From NCBI GenBank assembly GCA_941918925.1, contig OW799234.1:81754997-81818996 (forward strand): a stretch of DNA of 64,000 nt, in the 5' to 3' direction. Shown here piece by piece: positions 13,109-23,756 of this stretch. The translations under genes and the position numbers were made by a program. Each line of letters begins with the position of its first letter. The first letter of the stretch is position 1. The DNA is from Phyto melanocephala (taxonomy: Eukaryota; Arthropoda; Insecta; Diptera; Rhinophoridae). Below the pieces are notes generated by a model that worked only from the letters and a program-made list of their open reading frames with translations, was not told the DNA's origin and did no database searches.

Positions 13109-13267
13109 CTGCCTGTTCAACGATGTCGAAAGAAAACCCGAGCGAAACTTTCATTCGTACAAATATATTGAAAACAACAACAAAAACTAAAAATTTGTTT
13201 TTGTTTTCACCGTATTTGTACGAATGAAATTTCGCTTGGGTTTTCTTTCGACATCGTTGAACGGCAG
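13109..13267. mobile_element. Hairpin MITE, probably PIF/Harbinger type (159 bp)
   Basis: Two arms of about 60 bp, starting CTGCCTGTTCAACGATGTCG and ending CGACATCGTTGAACGGCAG, fold on each other around a ~30-bp AT spacer. Arm identity is high, with one indel and a few substitutions. The flanks are TTA on both sides, a 3-bp TSD of the kind made by PIF/Harbinger transposases. It is non-coding. Confidence 0.75.
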
Positions 13268-13741
13268 TTAATTTACAGGTTTTTTTATTGCGTTGAAAAT
13301 TTGGCCTCCCTAATATTAATTTTATCAGTTTGTGTTTTGCAATGTCAGTGTTTTCAATGTTACTTTCCTTTTCTCCTTATGTGGAGTGTTTTTCTAGAGG
13401 TACAGATTTTTTTTAAATAAAAAATAAAAATCAATTAAATAACTAAAATTTTGAATGTATGCGTTAAAGACTTTATGGCTTCCGCAACTGCGCCTTATTA
13501 ATGCCATACTGGCGGTCCAATTTTGCACCACTTTTTTGATAATACCCGTTCTTTATTTAAAGTATATACTAGAGATTTGGCGTACCTGCACAAAAGTCAA
13601 TCTAAAGGTTTCAAATCTCACGAACGAAATGAAAAATTTTTAGGACCATTTCTTGAGATAATCCAGATACCAAGCATGTGGCTTAACAAAGTGATGGTTT
13701 CATGCGATGTTTGCTATATTGTGCCGTATTGTTGAAACCAT
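13268..13741. other. Unassigned spacer
   Basis: Overlapping short frames (13455-13735) show no domain and were not accepted as genes. Confidence 0.4.
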
Positions 13742-14032
13742 GGGTACGTTCATAAATGCTGCAAATTTATGCATCACTGCGGCAGTAATGCCAAATGTAG
13801 TTGCTGATGCGCGATCAGCTGTTGCAGATGCATTGCAACTGCTTAACAACTACGTAGAGTTTGCTTTTTTCAACGTTCTGCAAAAAATATAAAATTTTAT
13901 CCAAAATAGTAATAGCAAAAATTATTGAAAATGTTGATGTTAAAAGCGACTTTTTCTTAATTTATAAATAATGAACGTTTTACTTTTACTATGCTACATT
14001 GATGCGCAACTGTTGCATTTACGAACGTACCC
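13742..14032. mobile_element. Short TIR element (291 bp), GGGTACGTTC termini
   Basis: The left end GGGTACGTTCATAAATGC and the right end, reverse complemented, GGGTACGTTCGTAAATGC are inverted repeats flanked by CAT on both sides. GATGCG-type motifs recur inside. The short open frame here (13707-13892) lies across the left terminus and is not a gene. Confidence 0.7.
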
Positions 14033-14468
14033 CATTTCTCCTTCAAATGATTTAATTTGCTGTTACACCCATAGCTGCCAAATTTGACGACTTATCGTCA
14101 TTTTGACGATTTTACGTGCTAAAAATTACATGTTGATGACTTGACGATTTATGTTATGTTTTTGACGATTTTCAAGAATTCAAAATTGCAACTTTTTTCA
14201 TTACTTTTTATATCAACCTTAAACTAAATAAAAATAATTTGTAACGGTTTTTTATGTTATTAATAATAAAACAGAGTGAAAGAGATAAGTCTATCATTAT
14301 TTCTTGTGTTTGTGTGGTTAATTTTTCCACTTTGTACATTTTTAACATAGTATATGCCACATTTTATCAACTGATACCTACAACACGAACAAACATAAAT
14401 TTGGAAACGCGTTTAAAACATTTTTAATATTTAAAGTAAATTTATTTAAAAATAAGTGACAAATTAAT

Positions 14469-14537
14469 ATGCTTAAATCAAACATTAAATGTTCAATAGA
14501 AAAACAAGATGATGAAAATTCTTACAGATCTTCCTCT
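14469..14537 (+). pseudogene. Remnant first exon of the hAT-like element
   Basis: An ATG opens MLKSNIKCSIEKQDDENSYR followed by SSS, directly before a consensus GTAAGT donor at 14538-14543. The only strong acceptor downstream inside the element is at about 17740, so the Helentrons occupy the intron. No domain is visible. Confidence 0.4.
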
Positions 14538-15638
14538 GTAAGTAGAAATTTCATCCATTTTTATACCCTTCACACAGTAAAAAAGGGTATATATAATTTT
14601 GTCATTCCGTGTGAAATTTCTACAATTTTCATTTCCGACACCATAAAGTATATATTTTCTGAAAGCTTATGAATAGTCTGTCCGTGTGTATGTTGAAATC
14701 AACAACCCCCGACATCGCTTGGACCCGGACGAGGTATTAAAATATCCGAAGTATTCGGGGGTAGATCGGTATTGAAAATCAGAAACATCGGTACATAAAC
14801 AACTGAGATATGAGCAAAAACACACGACCACCTCGATTTTTTTTCACAAAAACAACATTACAACAACAACATACATACATACAAACGTGTATACTGGTTA
14901 GAGAATACGTTGCATCGAATCCCAGCTGAGTGAAACAAAAAAATTTTTTTTTATATTTTTTTTTATTTTTAATTTAATATGTATATTATTTATATTATTT
15001 ATATTTTTATAATATTTTTTTTAATTATACCCACCACCAAAAAAATGGTGGGGGTATATTCATTTTGTCATTCCGTTTGTAACACATCGAAATATCCATT
15101 TTAGACCCCATAAAGTATATATATTCTGAATCGGGGTTTGATTTTATGACGATCTAGCTATGTCCGTCCGTCTGTCCGTCTGTTGAAAGCACGATAGAGG
15201 TCGCACCGAAAAAGCTATGGAGTTCAAATTTTGCCAGAATCTTTCTTATAGACAAGGTTTGTTTGGTATTGAAAATGGGCTAAATCAGAATATTAGGAAG
15301 AGAGTTATAGCTCGAAAAGCAAGAGTAGGTCGAAAAAACCGTGTCCCTCGAACATCGAATAAAATACAATTGTGTCCAAACGCATTAACGTAGACTCATG
15401 AAACTTCGAATATATATTTCCTGGGTAAAGACAATATTTTTCATCGAAAATTATCTAACTCTATGCATTAGGAGAGGAGTTATCGATCAAAATGTACGAA
15501 AATTTTTACCGCACAGTGTATTTTTCGGTATATTTAAAAACAAAAACGTCATAAAAGCAACAAAATTGGATGTACGACTCTGAAATTTTGCAAGCTTTGT
15601 TTTTTGGTGAAACCCTTTTTTGTAACGGAAAATTAATG

Positions 15639-16650
15639 TGCCACGCTCACTTTTACGCCCACCTCCCATATAACGTTTTACCCAAAATTCATATAATTTC
15701 TCTATTAATATAGATTTTGGAATAATAAATGACTATATTGAAACATCTAGGTTGTGCTCATAAGAAAAAATAATTTTGATACGCCTACTATAACGCCCAC
15801 TTTTCACGTTATCTACCGTTAATGAAATTTAAAAGCTGATAAAACCGCTAAAATTAGAGGTATGATGATCAAATTTGCTACGTATATCCTTCTAGGCAAT
15901 GTTATTACTGTGCCAAAAAATTTAAGTGCCACGCCCACTTTTACGCCTACCTCCCATATAACGTTTTATCTAAAATTCATGTAATTTCTTTATTAACAAA
16001 GATTTTGGAATTATAAAGGGCTATTTTGAAACATCTGAACTGTACTCATTCGGAAAAACAACTTTGACACGCCTACTATAACGCCCACTTTTCACGTTAT
16101 CTACCGTTAATGAAATTTAAAAGCTCATAAAACCGCTAAAATTAGAGGAATGTTGATCAAATTTGCTACGTATATCCTTCTAGGCAATGTAATTACTGTG
16201 CCAGAAAATTAAGGTGCCACGCCCACTTTTACGCCAACTTCTCATATAACGGTTTAACTGAAATTCATATAATTTCTCTATTAATAAAGATTTTGGAATA
16301 ACAAAGGACTATATTGAAATACCTTAGTTGTACTTATTAGCAAAAACAGCTTTTACACGCCTACTATAATGCCCACTTTTCATGTTATCTACCGGTAATG
16401 AAATTTAAAAGCTCATAAAACCGACAAAATTAGATAATAATAATAATAATAATAATGATAATCAATGTTATTGTTGTGCCAAAAAGTTTAGGTGACACGC
16501 CCACTTTAACGCCTACCTCCCATATAACGGTTTATCTTAAATTCATGTAATTTCTCTAATGACAAAGTTTTTGGGAAAATAAAGGACTATATTGAAATGT
16601 CTAAGTTGTATTTATTAGCAGAAACTTTATTGACACGCCTACTTTAACGC
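15639..16650 (+). repeat. ~287-bp tandem repeats of Helentron II
   Basis: Three full units and one partial unit, each with GCCACGCCCACTTTTACGCC near the start, an ATTTTGGAATAATAAA motif and CACGTTATCTACCGTTAATG later on. Unit number varies between copies in this window: about 3.5 here, 2 at 54622, 1 at 61402. A (TAA)n microsatellite lies at 16434-16456. Confidence 0.8.
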
Positions 16651-16708
16651 CCACTTTCATTGAAAGACTACATTAACAAAAGCATTTTAGTAGCATATCG
16701 AAGTTATA

Positions 16709-17313
16709 AAGGGTGGTTAAATTTTAAGGACCGATGTTGAATTTAAATAAAACACAAATTATTTATGAAATTATTATTATTTCTCTTTGTAATGATAATA
16801 TTTGTATGGTTCAATTATGTATTTAACAAAATATCGGCCAAATGGTCGATGGCGCCACTCCTCTTTCTGATGGTCCAAATTTTCAATGACAATGTTGATG
16901 GTCAATTGTTGGGCATGATGATGAGTCGATGTTGACTGCTCTTTTGCCACACTATCGCAAAAAACAGCAATGGTTCCTATTCAACGAACTAAGAAGGCAT
17001 TCACAGATTTTCTCACATTTTATAAAGACCTGTTTTGCAGAAATTTAAATATTTTTTACAATTCTCCCGATTGTGGACGAATTTGAACGATTATGTTGAT
17101 CGAAAGAATTGCGAAATGCACAAAATGCATTTTGACTTGAACGCCCATTTTTATAAAAAACCTGAATAACTTTAACGCGTTGCTCATTTGCGTATCTTTC
17201 CACTGTTCAAATTAAGTTGGTCTGAGATTGAGAAATTTCAAATGAAATGCAAAAAAAACTTGTTGTTTGTGTGGCTCATCTTCAACATGGGCCCTTAAAA
17301 TTTAACCACCCTC
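16709..17313 (-). mobile_element. Internally deleted mariner with TA duplication, copy 1
   Basis: Termini are RAGGGTGGTTAAATTTTAAG on both sides, flanked by TA. On the minus strand the beginning encodes a decayed helix-turn-helix N-terminus (VERYANEQRVKVIQVFYKNG), and a later part reads like the C-terminal tail of the same protein. The catalytic middle is deleted. This is therefore a non-autonomous derivative of an insect mariner family, and related fragments lie at 10764, 49411, 52976 and 53800. Its target site is inside Helentron II. Confidence 0.85.
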
Positions 17314-17457
17314 TACAAAGTAAGTGATACATATTTTATTATAAATAGATTATCCATAATGATTACCAAAATAATGAATATTGTTCTTTAAATGTACACA
17401 AAGTTGGTGGTGGGTATAAAAGATTCGGCACAGCCGAATATAGTGCTCTTACTTGTT

Positions 17458-17610
17458 TTATTTTTAATTTTTTGTTATTTTTTTTTTTTTTTTTTTTGTT
17501 TTATATTTATTATATATATTTTAATTATTTTTTTAATTTTTTTTTTTAATTTTTTTTTTTTTTTAATTTTTTTTTTTTTAATTTTTTTTTTTTTATTTTT
17601 TCTCTTAACG
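17458..17610. repeat. Poly-T/A tract of Helentron I
   Basis: T-runs broken by single A, G or C residues. They correspond to the low-complexity middle of the subfamily I copy at 5700-5960. The open frame through it is an artefact of TTT codons. Confidence 0.8.
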
Positions 17611-17742
17611 TATATACGTAAATTTGCATGACTACACGTTGTGAAGGGTATATAAGATTCGGCACGGCCGAATATAGCGCTCTTACTTGTTTATACAAAA
17701 CTTTGTAGTAGCTAAAATGAAATTTTAATGGTGTTTTTAACA

Positions 17743-17778
17743 GGTAACCAACAAGAAGAGGAAAATAAAGGAAGACTA
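17743..17778 (+). pseudogene. Remnant last exon of the hAT-like element
   Basis: After a TTTTTAACAG acceptor the frame reads VTNKKRKIKED and then a stop. The reading resumes beyond it as FSDPDSVETLARNDYNYLSK, which looks like the acidic C-terminal end of a transposase. A KKRK cluster could be a nuclear localisation signal. The exon joins in phase with the 14469 exon. No enzyme domain remains. Confidence 0.4.
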
Positions 17779-18108
17779 GTTTTCAGATCCAGATTCGGTA
17801 GAAACTTTAGCCAGAAATGATTATAATTATTTGTCTAAAAAGATGCAGCTTATTTATTATTTTTTGTATGTATATATTAATATTTATTTTTCGAAATTGT
17901 ATTATATTTATTGTCATGTTCTTAACTTAAAAGGGTCTAATAAAACCATTGATCTCTCTAGATTTAAAAAGTTTGTTATGTTATGCATTAAATAAAAAAT
18001 GTTTTGTTTTAAAAAATGCGTTTCTTTATTTTAACGTTTTTATGACGATTTCTACGTTTTTTTTCTCCATATTAGACGATTTTACCCCTATTTTATCTGG
18101 CAGCTTTG

Positions 18109-19674
18109 GTCACACTTGCGTTTACAGCGGCGGTAGCTTTTTCTGAGTGCATACTACGGCTTCGATTTAAAGAAATATTTTTTAAAAAACTTAATGTGGT
18201 CATAAATCGTATAAGCGTATTTCCTGCCCTCAAGGACAATTATGAGCACCGTAAATTTGACGTGCTCTCTATACACGTTTAGCCAACAGACAGCGATTTT
18301 TGGAAATAAATTTCCACAGTTTGTGAAAGTTATTCTGGTTAAGTCTTAGCTTGGTAATTTGCCAAAATAAATTGCAAAAAAGCCAAGCACACTTTATAGG
18401 TATGATAGCTAGCTTTACAATTATCCCTATCACTAAAAAAAACACCCTGTATGTCTTTGGTCCATGGTGGAGTTTCATCTCTCAAAGAAGCTATACAAAA
18501 CAAAAAATGTGTGAAAGGTACGAGTATAAATTTTTTGACTGCAAATTACCTTCGGCTAAAACTTCCATTATAATTTGAAGTGTTGTTAATAAAATTTTTT
18601 GTTGTTTATATGCTCAAAACACACGTTGTGAAAATGTGGTGTGAGTGGCTGTGCTGATTTTATGGTATTGCGTTTTTGATACTGTGTTTTTTTTTTATTG
18701 ATGTTTACTGACAGAAAATTCTTTTCAATCTGGGCCTGTTTTTTATAAAGCCCCAAAAACAATAAATGCCAAAAAAAAATCTTTGATCATTATTGATAAA
18801 GTGAAGTTCCCTTTCCTTTCCTTTCCTTTGAAATAAACGAATGACTTAAAGCATAAGGGCGTTAAATTATGTTGTAAATTTAATTAAATAACAACGATAA
18901 GTTCAATTATAATTAATATTTAATTAATGAGAGGAAAATGTAACCGTCAAGTATATTTTTATATGAAATACTTCAGGCATATTTATAAGAATCAAAAAAT
19001 AATAAATTGTACAACATTTTTATAAATACATTATTGTGACAGCTTATATAGGAAATCGAAAACAAAGACAAGTTATTTTAAAAGTCGTTATTTTTTTAAT
19101 ATTTCTGTTTTAAAAGATTTAAAATATTAAGACACATTCAAGGCATATGCATATGGTATATGCAACGGCGAATTGATACAACAAAGCAACTTTTCGGGGG
19201 ATGTTTTATGTCAAGGCCAATTCGTATATCAGGGTTGGAAAAGTTGTTTTTACATATTAAATATAATAAAATTTCATTAAGAAGAGGATTAAAAATTTTT
19301 TTAACACATTGTTAATGACGCAAAATTCACATTAATTCACCAGGTAATCGCAGTTCGGAGAATTTTTTTTTTAATATGTAGTTCGACATTTGGAAAAAAT
19401 GAGAAAAGGTAGAGAATTTTTCTTGTCTACGGATATTGACAGCTGCAGTTCAAATTAGTGAATAAAAAATAATCAGCTGACAAATCAATACTACCTGATG
19501 AATAAATAGACCCTGCACAGATATCTTTTAAAAAGATTTTTTTAAATAAAAATTACAAAAAACGGATATAAAGATTTAAAAAAATATACCTGATAACTTT
19601 CCTTTACAGGTTGGGTACATACTGTGATTTTTTTTTTTATATTCTAGCAGTCAAATAAAATGTGTTGTATAGTT
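18109..19674. other. AT-rich DNA, nothing recognised
   Basis: Holds a (CCTTT)n run near 18808-18829 and a TATGCATATGG palindrome near 19146. No gene could be supported. Confidence 0.5.
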
Positions 19675-20140
19675 CAGTGCTATTTAACCTTTTTGGCTCG
19701 TGTACCACTAAATTCATGACAAACTTTTCGCGTACCACCAAAAAAAAATAAAATGTAAACATTTTTAAATGTTTGGAAATGTGTACAACAAATTCGTATT
19801 ATTGTTCTCAGTTGTGCGTTTGTTTATTTCGAGGAAAACAAAACACACACATTTTAAATTAACAAGCATACTCTTTTGCTTTTGGTTGAACGAATATTTT
19901 ACTTTGCTCATTCGTTTATTGGTATGGTTATCATTCGCTTACGTTTGTTATTTTTTATTAAATGTAGATGACAGTGTTACTTATATTTAAAAATTCAAAA
20001 TTTCACAAAAAAGGATGTTTTTTCTTTTTGTTTCCAATTGCAAAATAGAAATCGTTAAAATTTTAAAAGATTTCGCGTACCACCTGGAAATTTTTCGCGT
20101 ACCACCAAGTGGTACGCGTACCATAGGTTGAATGGCACTG
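19675..20140. mobile_element. hAT-type MITE (466 bp) with 8-bp TSD GTATAGTT
   Basis: The left end CAGTGCTATTTAACCTTTTT and the right end, reverse complemented, CAGTGCCATTCAACCTATGG are inverted repeats. They carry the CAGTG...AACC signature of Charlie-like hAT elements. GTATAGTT is repeated exactly on both flanks (19667-19674 and 20141-20148). CGCGTACCACC motifs recur just inside each end. The 74-codon frame at 19769-19990 within it shows no transposase feature. Confidence 0.85.
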
Positions 20141-20177
20141 GTATAGTTCATTATTATTCATAGTTACTGTAGCACCA

Positions 20178-20384
20178 GGGAGCCCCGGTGGACTAGTCAG
20201 TAGTGTGCTGGTCTGATAGTTTGAGGGTTGCGGGTTCGATTCCAGCCAGAGACTCTAGTGTTATCTGCTTCTCTTCTTTGTTTTCTACTCTATTATTACT
20301 TTTCTATTCAGGTATCACAATGGGATCAATAAAAATGGACCCAAGTAAGCTGCACAACAGCTGCCTCTTCTACCTAACATAACC
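20178..20384 (+). mobile_element. tRNA-derived SINE (207 bp) with 13-bp TSD
   Basis: The sequence is flanked by exact TACTGTAGCACCA direct repeats (20165-20177 and 20385-20397). The 5' half has an A-box-like TGGACTAGTCAG at 20189-20200 and a perfect B box GGTTCGATTCC at 20233-20243, spaced as in a tRNA internal promoter. The 3' end is CCTAACATAACC, which may be a tail recognised by a partner LINE. It should be transcribed by RNA polymerase III from its own promoter. It was spread by target-primed reverse transcription, to judge from the long TSD. Confidence 0.85.
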
Positions 20385-20397
20385 TACTGTAGCACCA

Positions 20398-21733
20398 ATA
20401 ATAAGTTTAGAAAACTATGAGGTATTTATTGATAAATATTGAATAAATACTTATGGGTTCAGGTCTAGCTTTACCCAAGTGATCAAAAATGCATATTTAA
20501 GAATGTTAAAAGCAAAAAAAAATTACATTTGTGGTATGAATACTGATACCAGATATAGTTTCTTGGTTTATTATTGGTCTTTAGGAATTCGAATAATAGG
20601 TACCAGAAAGAACCCGAAAATCCGATACACTACAATATCGCAAGAACAAGGCATACAAATTTTAGTGCTGCTGAATCAACCATATTTAGGCAAGATGATT
20701 CCCGTCTTTGGGTAAATGTCTTGAGATATTTTAAGCTAAAATTTACAAAATATTCATCTTTGCTTACGAATATGTCAAAAGAATTATAATAAACACCCTT
20801 TCTCTTGGATATTGAGGCGCCCTTAAAATATCTTAAGGCCTACAATGTCAAATTAATAATGTTAAAAATTACCTAAATGTTTTTAACTATCTTGGTTTTA
20901 TACAGACATACCTGGTACTAAGTACTGCTTGAATGAGTACATCACCCTACTGTGCAAGCATAAAACAACATGTAGGTCTTAATGTACATGACTGCAAAAT
21001 CGAGCCACAGAAATTGTTTAAGGTGATTTTCTATTACCATTACTCGCTTAACTATTGTTCCTTAGGATAGAAAAATGTTTAATAAAAATTATAAATCTAA
21101 GAAAAACAAAAAATCTTGCACCGCTAAAAACTGTAGTCATTTTAAGTCATTGCTGATCATCTAAGCCAATAATTTTAAATTTGTTTTGGTGTTTTTTTAA
21201 CTGGACGTCAACTTCTAAATACCATAGCTGGGGAATTTCGATTAGAATTAGAAATTATTACGATTAGAGAAATAAAATAAACTAATCATTAGAATTGAAT
21301 ATTGATAAAAATTTCAGGATACTAATTGATTTGATTGGAAATAATCAAAAATCTAATCACAATTAGTGACGAATAGCAAATACTACCTCTGATATCTCAG
21401 ACCTTTCCCACCTTATGAAATATTTTTCTAAGAACATGGTACATCCTTTAAAATATTAATTTATTGTCGATCTTCTGAATTGCATCGCCATTTTAATTTC
21501 GCTCGTAATATACTACTTTCATTTAAATACCTAGAATACGGCAACATTTTTAAGCTGGGTTATATTTAAAACGATGATAAAATGCTTGATATCACTTCTG
21601 GCATTTTGGTCCCTTCCCCCCAAAATATGCAGTTTTGTAAAGGATAAGACTTCTGCTCCTAAGGCTATTTCACCTAAACTATTAAGATAGTAAATTCTAT
21701 TCATCAGTTAAAGAAATAAAACAAAATTATAAA
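20398..21733. other. AT-rich DNA, nothing recognised
   Basis: Repeated ATTAGAATT/CTAATCA-type motifs at 21240-21370 suggest decayed repeat DNA. The overlapping frames at 20479-20789 are not convincing. Confidence 0.4.
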
Positions 21734-22141
21734 ATGATTTTTTACATACTGGTCAACCATAAACTAGTAATTTCCTTTTCAGACAAAATTTTATTAGAAC
21801 GGAAACCAAAAATGTTCTTAGAAAGTACTGACTTTAATAAAAGTTCTATATATAATTTTTACAACTCATATATACACCAAAAACCAAATGCCTGCAATAC
21901 ACAAATGTACGCAATACACAACCGAAAAGTGATGCAAAATCAAGCCACAACCTTGATACCATTATTTAATGAAAAGCCACAAAATATTTCTCCTTCTTCT
22001 CCAAATTGTGATGAAAAACCTCAAGGCAACATAAATTACATGTTAAATGTTCAGTTTTCAATATTTTCTTCATCGGATAGAAGTGATGAAGTCTGTAGTG
22101 TTATTAGTAGTGCTACTATAGTAGAGGAATTCAATGGCTGA
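21734..22141 (+). CDS. Weak hypothetical open frame, 135 codons
   Basis: This is the longest open frame in the window outside a clear mobile element. Its composition is mixed (Ser, Asn, Lys, Gln, Cys, Pro) rather than the Phe/Lys/Ile bias of chance frames in AT-rich DNA. The stop is followed at once by AATAAA (22141-22146), which could be a polyadenylation signal. There is no signal peptide or recognised domain, and no splice structure could be fixed. A second frame follows at 22165-22419 in another phase. It may be a terminal exon, a decayed element or chance; I do not recognise a family. Confidence 0.25.
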   Translation: MIFYILVNHKLVISFSDKILLERKPKMFLESTDFNKSSIYNFYNSYIHQKPNACNTQMYAIHNRKVMQNQATTLIPLFNEKPQNISPSSPNCDEKPQGNINYMLNVQFSIFSSSDRSDEVCSVISSATIVEEFNG

Positions 22142-23756
22142 AATAAAATTTTTAAGCATCATTTGTGCTAAAATGTTTTGCTACCGCATTTAACCACAAT
22201 TCAGTCAAAATTGTTAAACATGACAAACGAATAAAGAAATGTAATGGAGAGATGAACGTGCGGCAAAAGATTGAAACACCAAAACATATTTTTAAAGTCA
22301 TACAACAAAAAACTATCGTGACCGAAATCATGGCAATGAAGCGTGAAAAAAAAACAAAAAATCACCACCTTCAATTTATTGCCGAACATAATAACAACAA
22401 CATTGTTTGCTGTAACTGAAACAGAATTGTTAAACAACATTATTATTTTCATTATTTTTATCTTCATCATTATCAAATCAAAGCCGAAAGGCTTTTTGTT
22501 CTTTGAAATATGCTCATAAATATCAAACTGCGGTACATACAGAAGCATCTGGTGGAAGTTGTTGAGAAAAATATATATTTTTCATTGATCCTTTACACTT
22601 TTTTGGACACATTTGCATGGCGTACAAATTGAAACACTTTTACGTCGTTGTTCACATAAGTATGTTACTAGTAATAAAAAATGAGAAATAACAAGCGAAC
22701 ATGTTGCTTCCGAAATCAAGGAAACATGTCAATTTAATACAGAACTATGACAAGTAACTCTTTTTTCAATAAATAGAAAATATTAAATTATCAAAAATAA
22801 GAGCATGACAAGTTTTTCATACAAGATACCGCATTATCCCCACCCTGTTCAATATTCTGAGTGAAATTAAATAATACAGTGTTTTGTGTAGTGTTGCTCT
22901 TTATCAAATAATTAAAAATTCGCTCCAAAAAACAGACAGATTTTTTTTAATTTCGAAGGCCTTTATTCTTATGTTACGCCATTTTTTGTTTTGGCAGGTA
23001 CGCCATATTTTCTTTTAATTTTGTCTCAATTGGATTATATTTCTTATTTAGTATTTAAAATACTCGTTTAATTAAGTTCATTGCACACTGACATAAGCAA
23101 TACATACATATGTTAAGCAGCAATTGCCCGGGATTGGCTGGACCGAAAGCATCTTCAATTGTCAGTTTTCTCAGTAGCAAAAGCAAATTTTTTTATGTTT
23201 CTTAATAAGGGTTAATTAAATAAGTTTGTGTGATAAATTAGGTAAACACACAGGTTATTACAAATAACTTAACAACAAATTTCAGAAAAAAAATGTATTT
23301 AAGTACATACCACAGAAATCAGTTAATATAGATAATGTTCATGGTTTATTTATATTACAAGTAAAATTTAAGAGTTACACTAATTGAATGAATATTGTGT
23401 TTGTGCCAGACGTTTTAAAAACTTTAAATAAAAGACTCCTCTTTCAAATTCTCTCCATTTTTACTAAACCTCAAATTATAACTATCATCAGACATTTTTT
23501 TAATTGCCCTTGTATTAATTAAAGAAAAGGATAAATAAAAACAAACAAAACAATCTATACCAACATACTGAGTTATTTGAAGTCATTAGAAAAACACAAG
23601 AAAAAGTATATTAAAAGTAAATAAACTGCACTTTTCTACTATTGACTTTATACATACGGCAAGGACTGGCACATGGACAGAAATCCTCAAACACTGGAAA
23701 AACTTTGGAAAATATTTACACACAAAACTCTAAAAGAAGGAAAGAGGAAGGATGTG
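22142..23756. other. AT-rich DNA, nothing firm
   Basis: Contains a weak frame at 22165-22419 and AT-rich spacer. No terminal repeats or RNA genes were recognised. Confidence 0.4.

Larger units (their letters stand above)
15026..17457 (+). mobile_element. Helentron subfamily II with 3.5 internal repeats and a mariner
   Basis: The 5' hairpin is TATACCCACCACCAAAAAAA...GGTGGGGGTATA, followed by the CATAAAGTATATATATTCTG block and GTCCGTCCGTCTGTCCGTCT. The central region is an array of ~287-bp units beginning GCCACGCCCACTTTTACGCC at about 15640, 15927, 16214 and (partial) 16492. A deleted mariner sits at 16709-17313. The 3' end is GGTGGTGGGTATAAAAG, the ATTCGGCACAGCCGAAT hairpin and AGTGCTCTTACTTGTTT. 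No protein-coding frame of helicase type exists, so it is a helper-dependent element. Confidence 0.85.
14562..17692 (+). mobile_element. Helentron subfamily I, split by Helentron II
   Basis: The 5' hairpin TATACCCTTCACACAGTAAA...GGGTATA and the CATAAAGTATATATTTTCTG block match the copy at 5251. The GTCY array is reduced to one or two units. The sequence stops in a T/A tract at about 15025, where a complete Helentron II begins, and resumes at 17458 with the same T/A tract. It then ends with GTTGTGAAGGGTATATAAG, the ATTCGGCACGGCCGAAT hairpin and AGCGCTCTTACTTGTTT. A T-arm-like motif is at about 14913-14928. Non-autonomous. Confidence 0.85.
14070..18108 (+). mobile_element. hAT-like deletion derivative hosting nested Helentrons
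   Basis: The termini CATAGCTGCCAAAT and (reverse complement of the right end) CAAAGCTGCCAGAT form short inverted repeats. Several GACGATTT motifs lie just inside both ends (14105-14170 and 18053-18084). The flanks GTTACACC and GTCACACT match at 6 of 8 bases, which fits a decayed 8-bp hAT target duplication. Removing the Helentron block (14562-17692) leaves about 900 bp. That remainder holds a small first exon with a GTAAGT donor and a last exon after a TTTTTAACAG acceptor. It looks like an internally deleted hAT relative; the transposase core is gone, so the superfamily is inferred from ends and TSD only. Confidence 0.6.

Noticed and set aside
15487..15669. 60-codon minus-strand frame starting MGGGRKSERGTLIF, also at 55081-55263 and 61768-61950
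   Set aside because: It recurs because it lies in the same part of three Helentron II copies. No domain, and the copies show no sign of protein-level constraint that I can see; treated as repeat sequence.
17392..17631. 79-codon Phe-rich frame
   Set aside because: Crosses the Helentron II 3' end and the poly-T tract of Helentron I; not a gene.
20231..20244. B box as part of a tRNA gene
   Set aside because: No cloverleaf can be closed around it; the flanking 13-bp duplications show a SINE.
22201..22548. 115-codon minus-strand frame
   Set aside because: Overlaps weak plus-strand frames, hydrophobic AT-coded composition, no motif.
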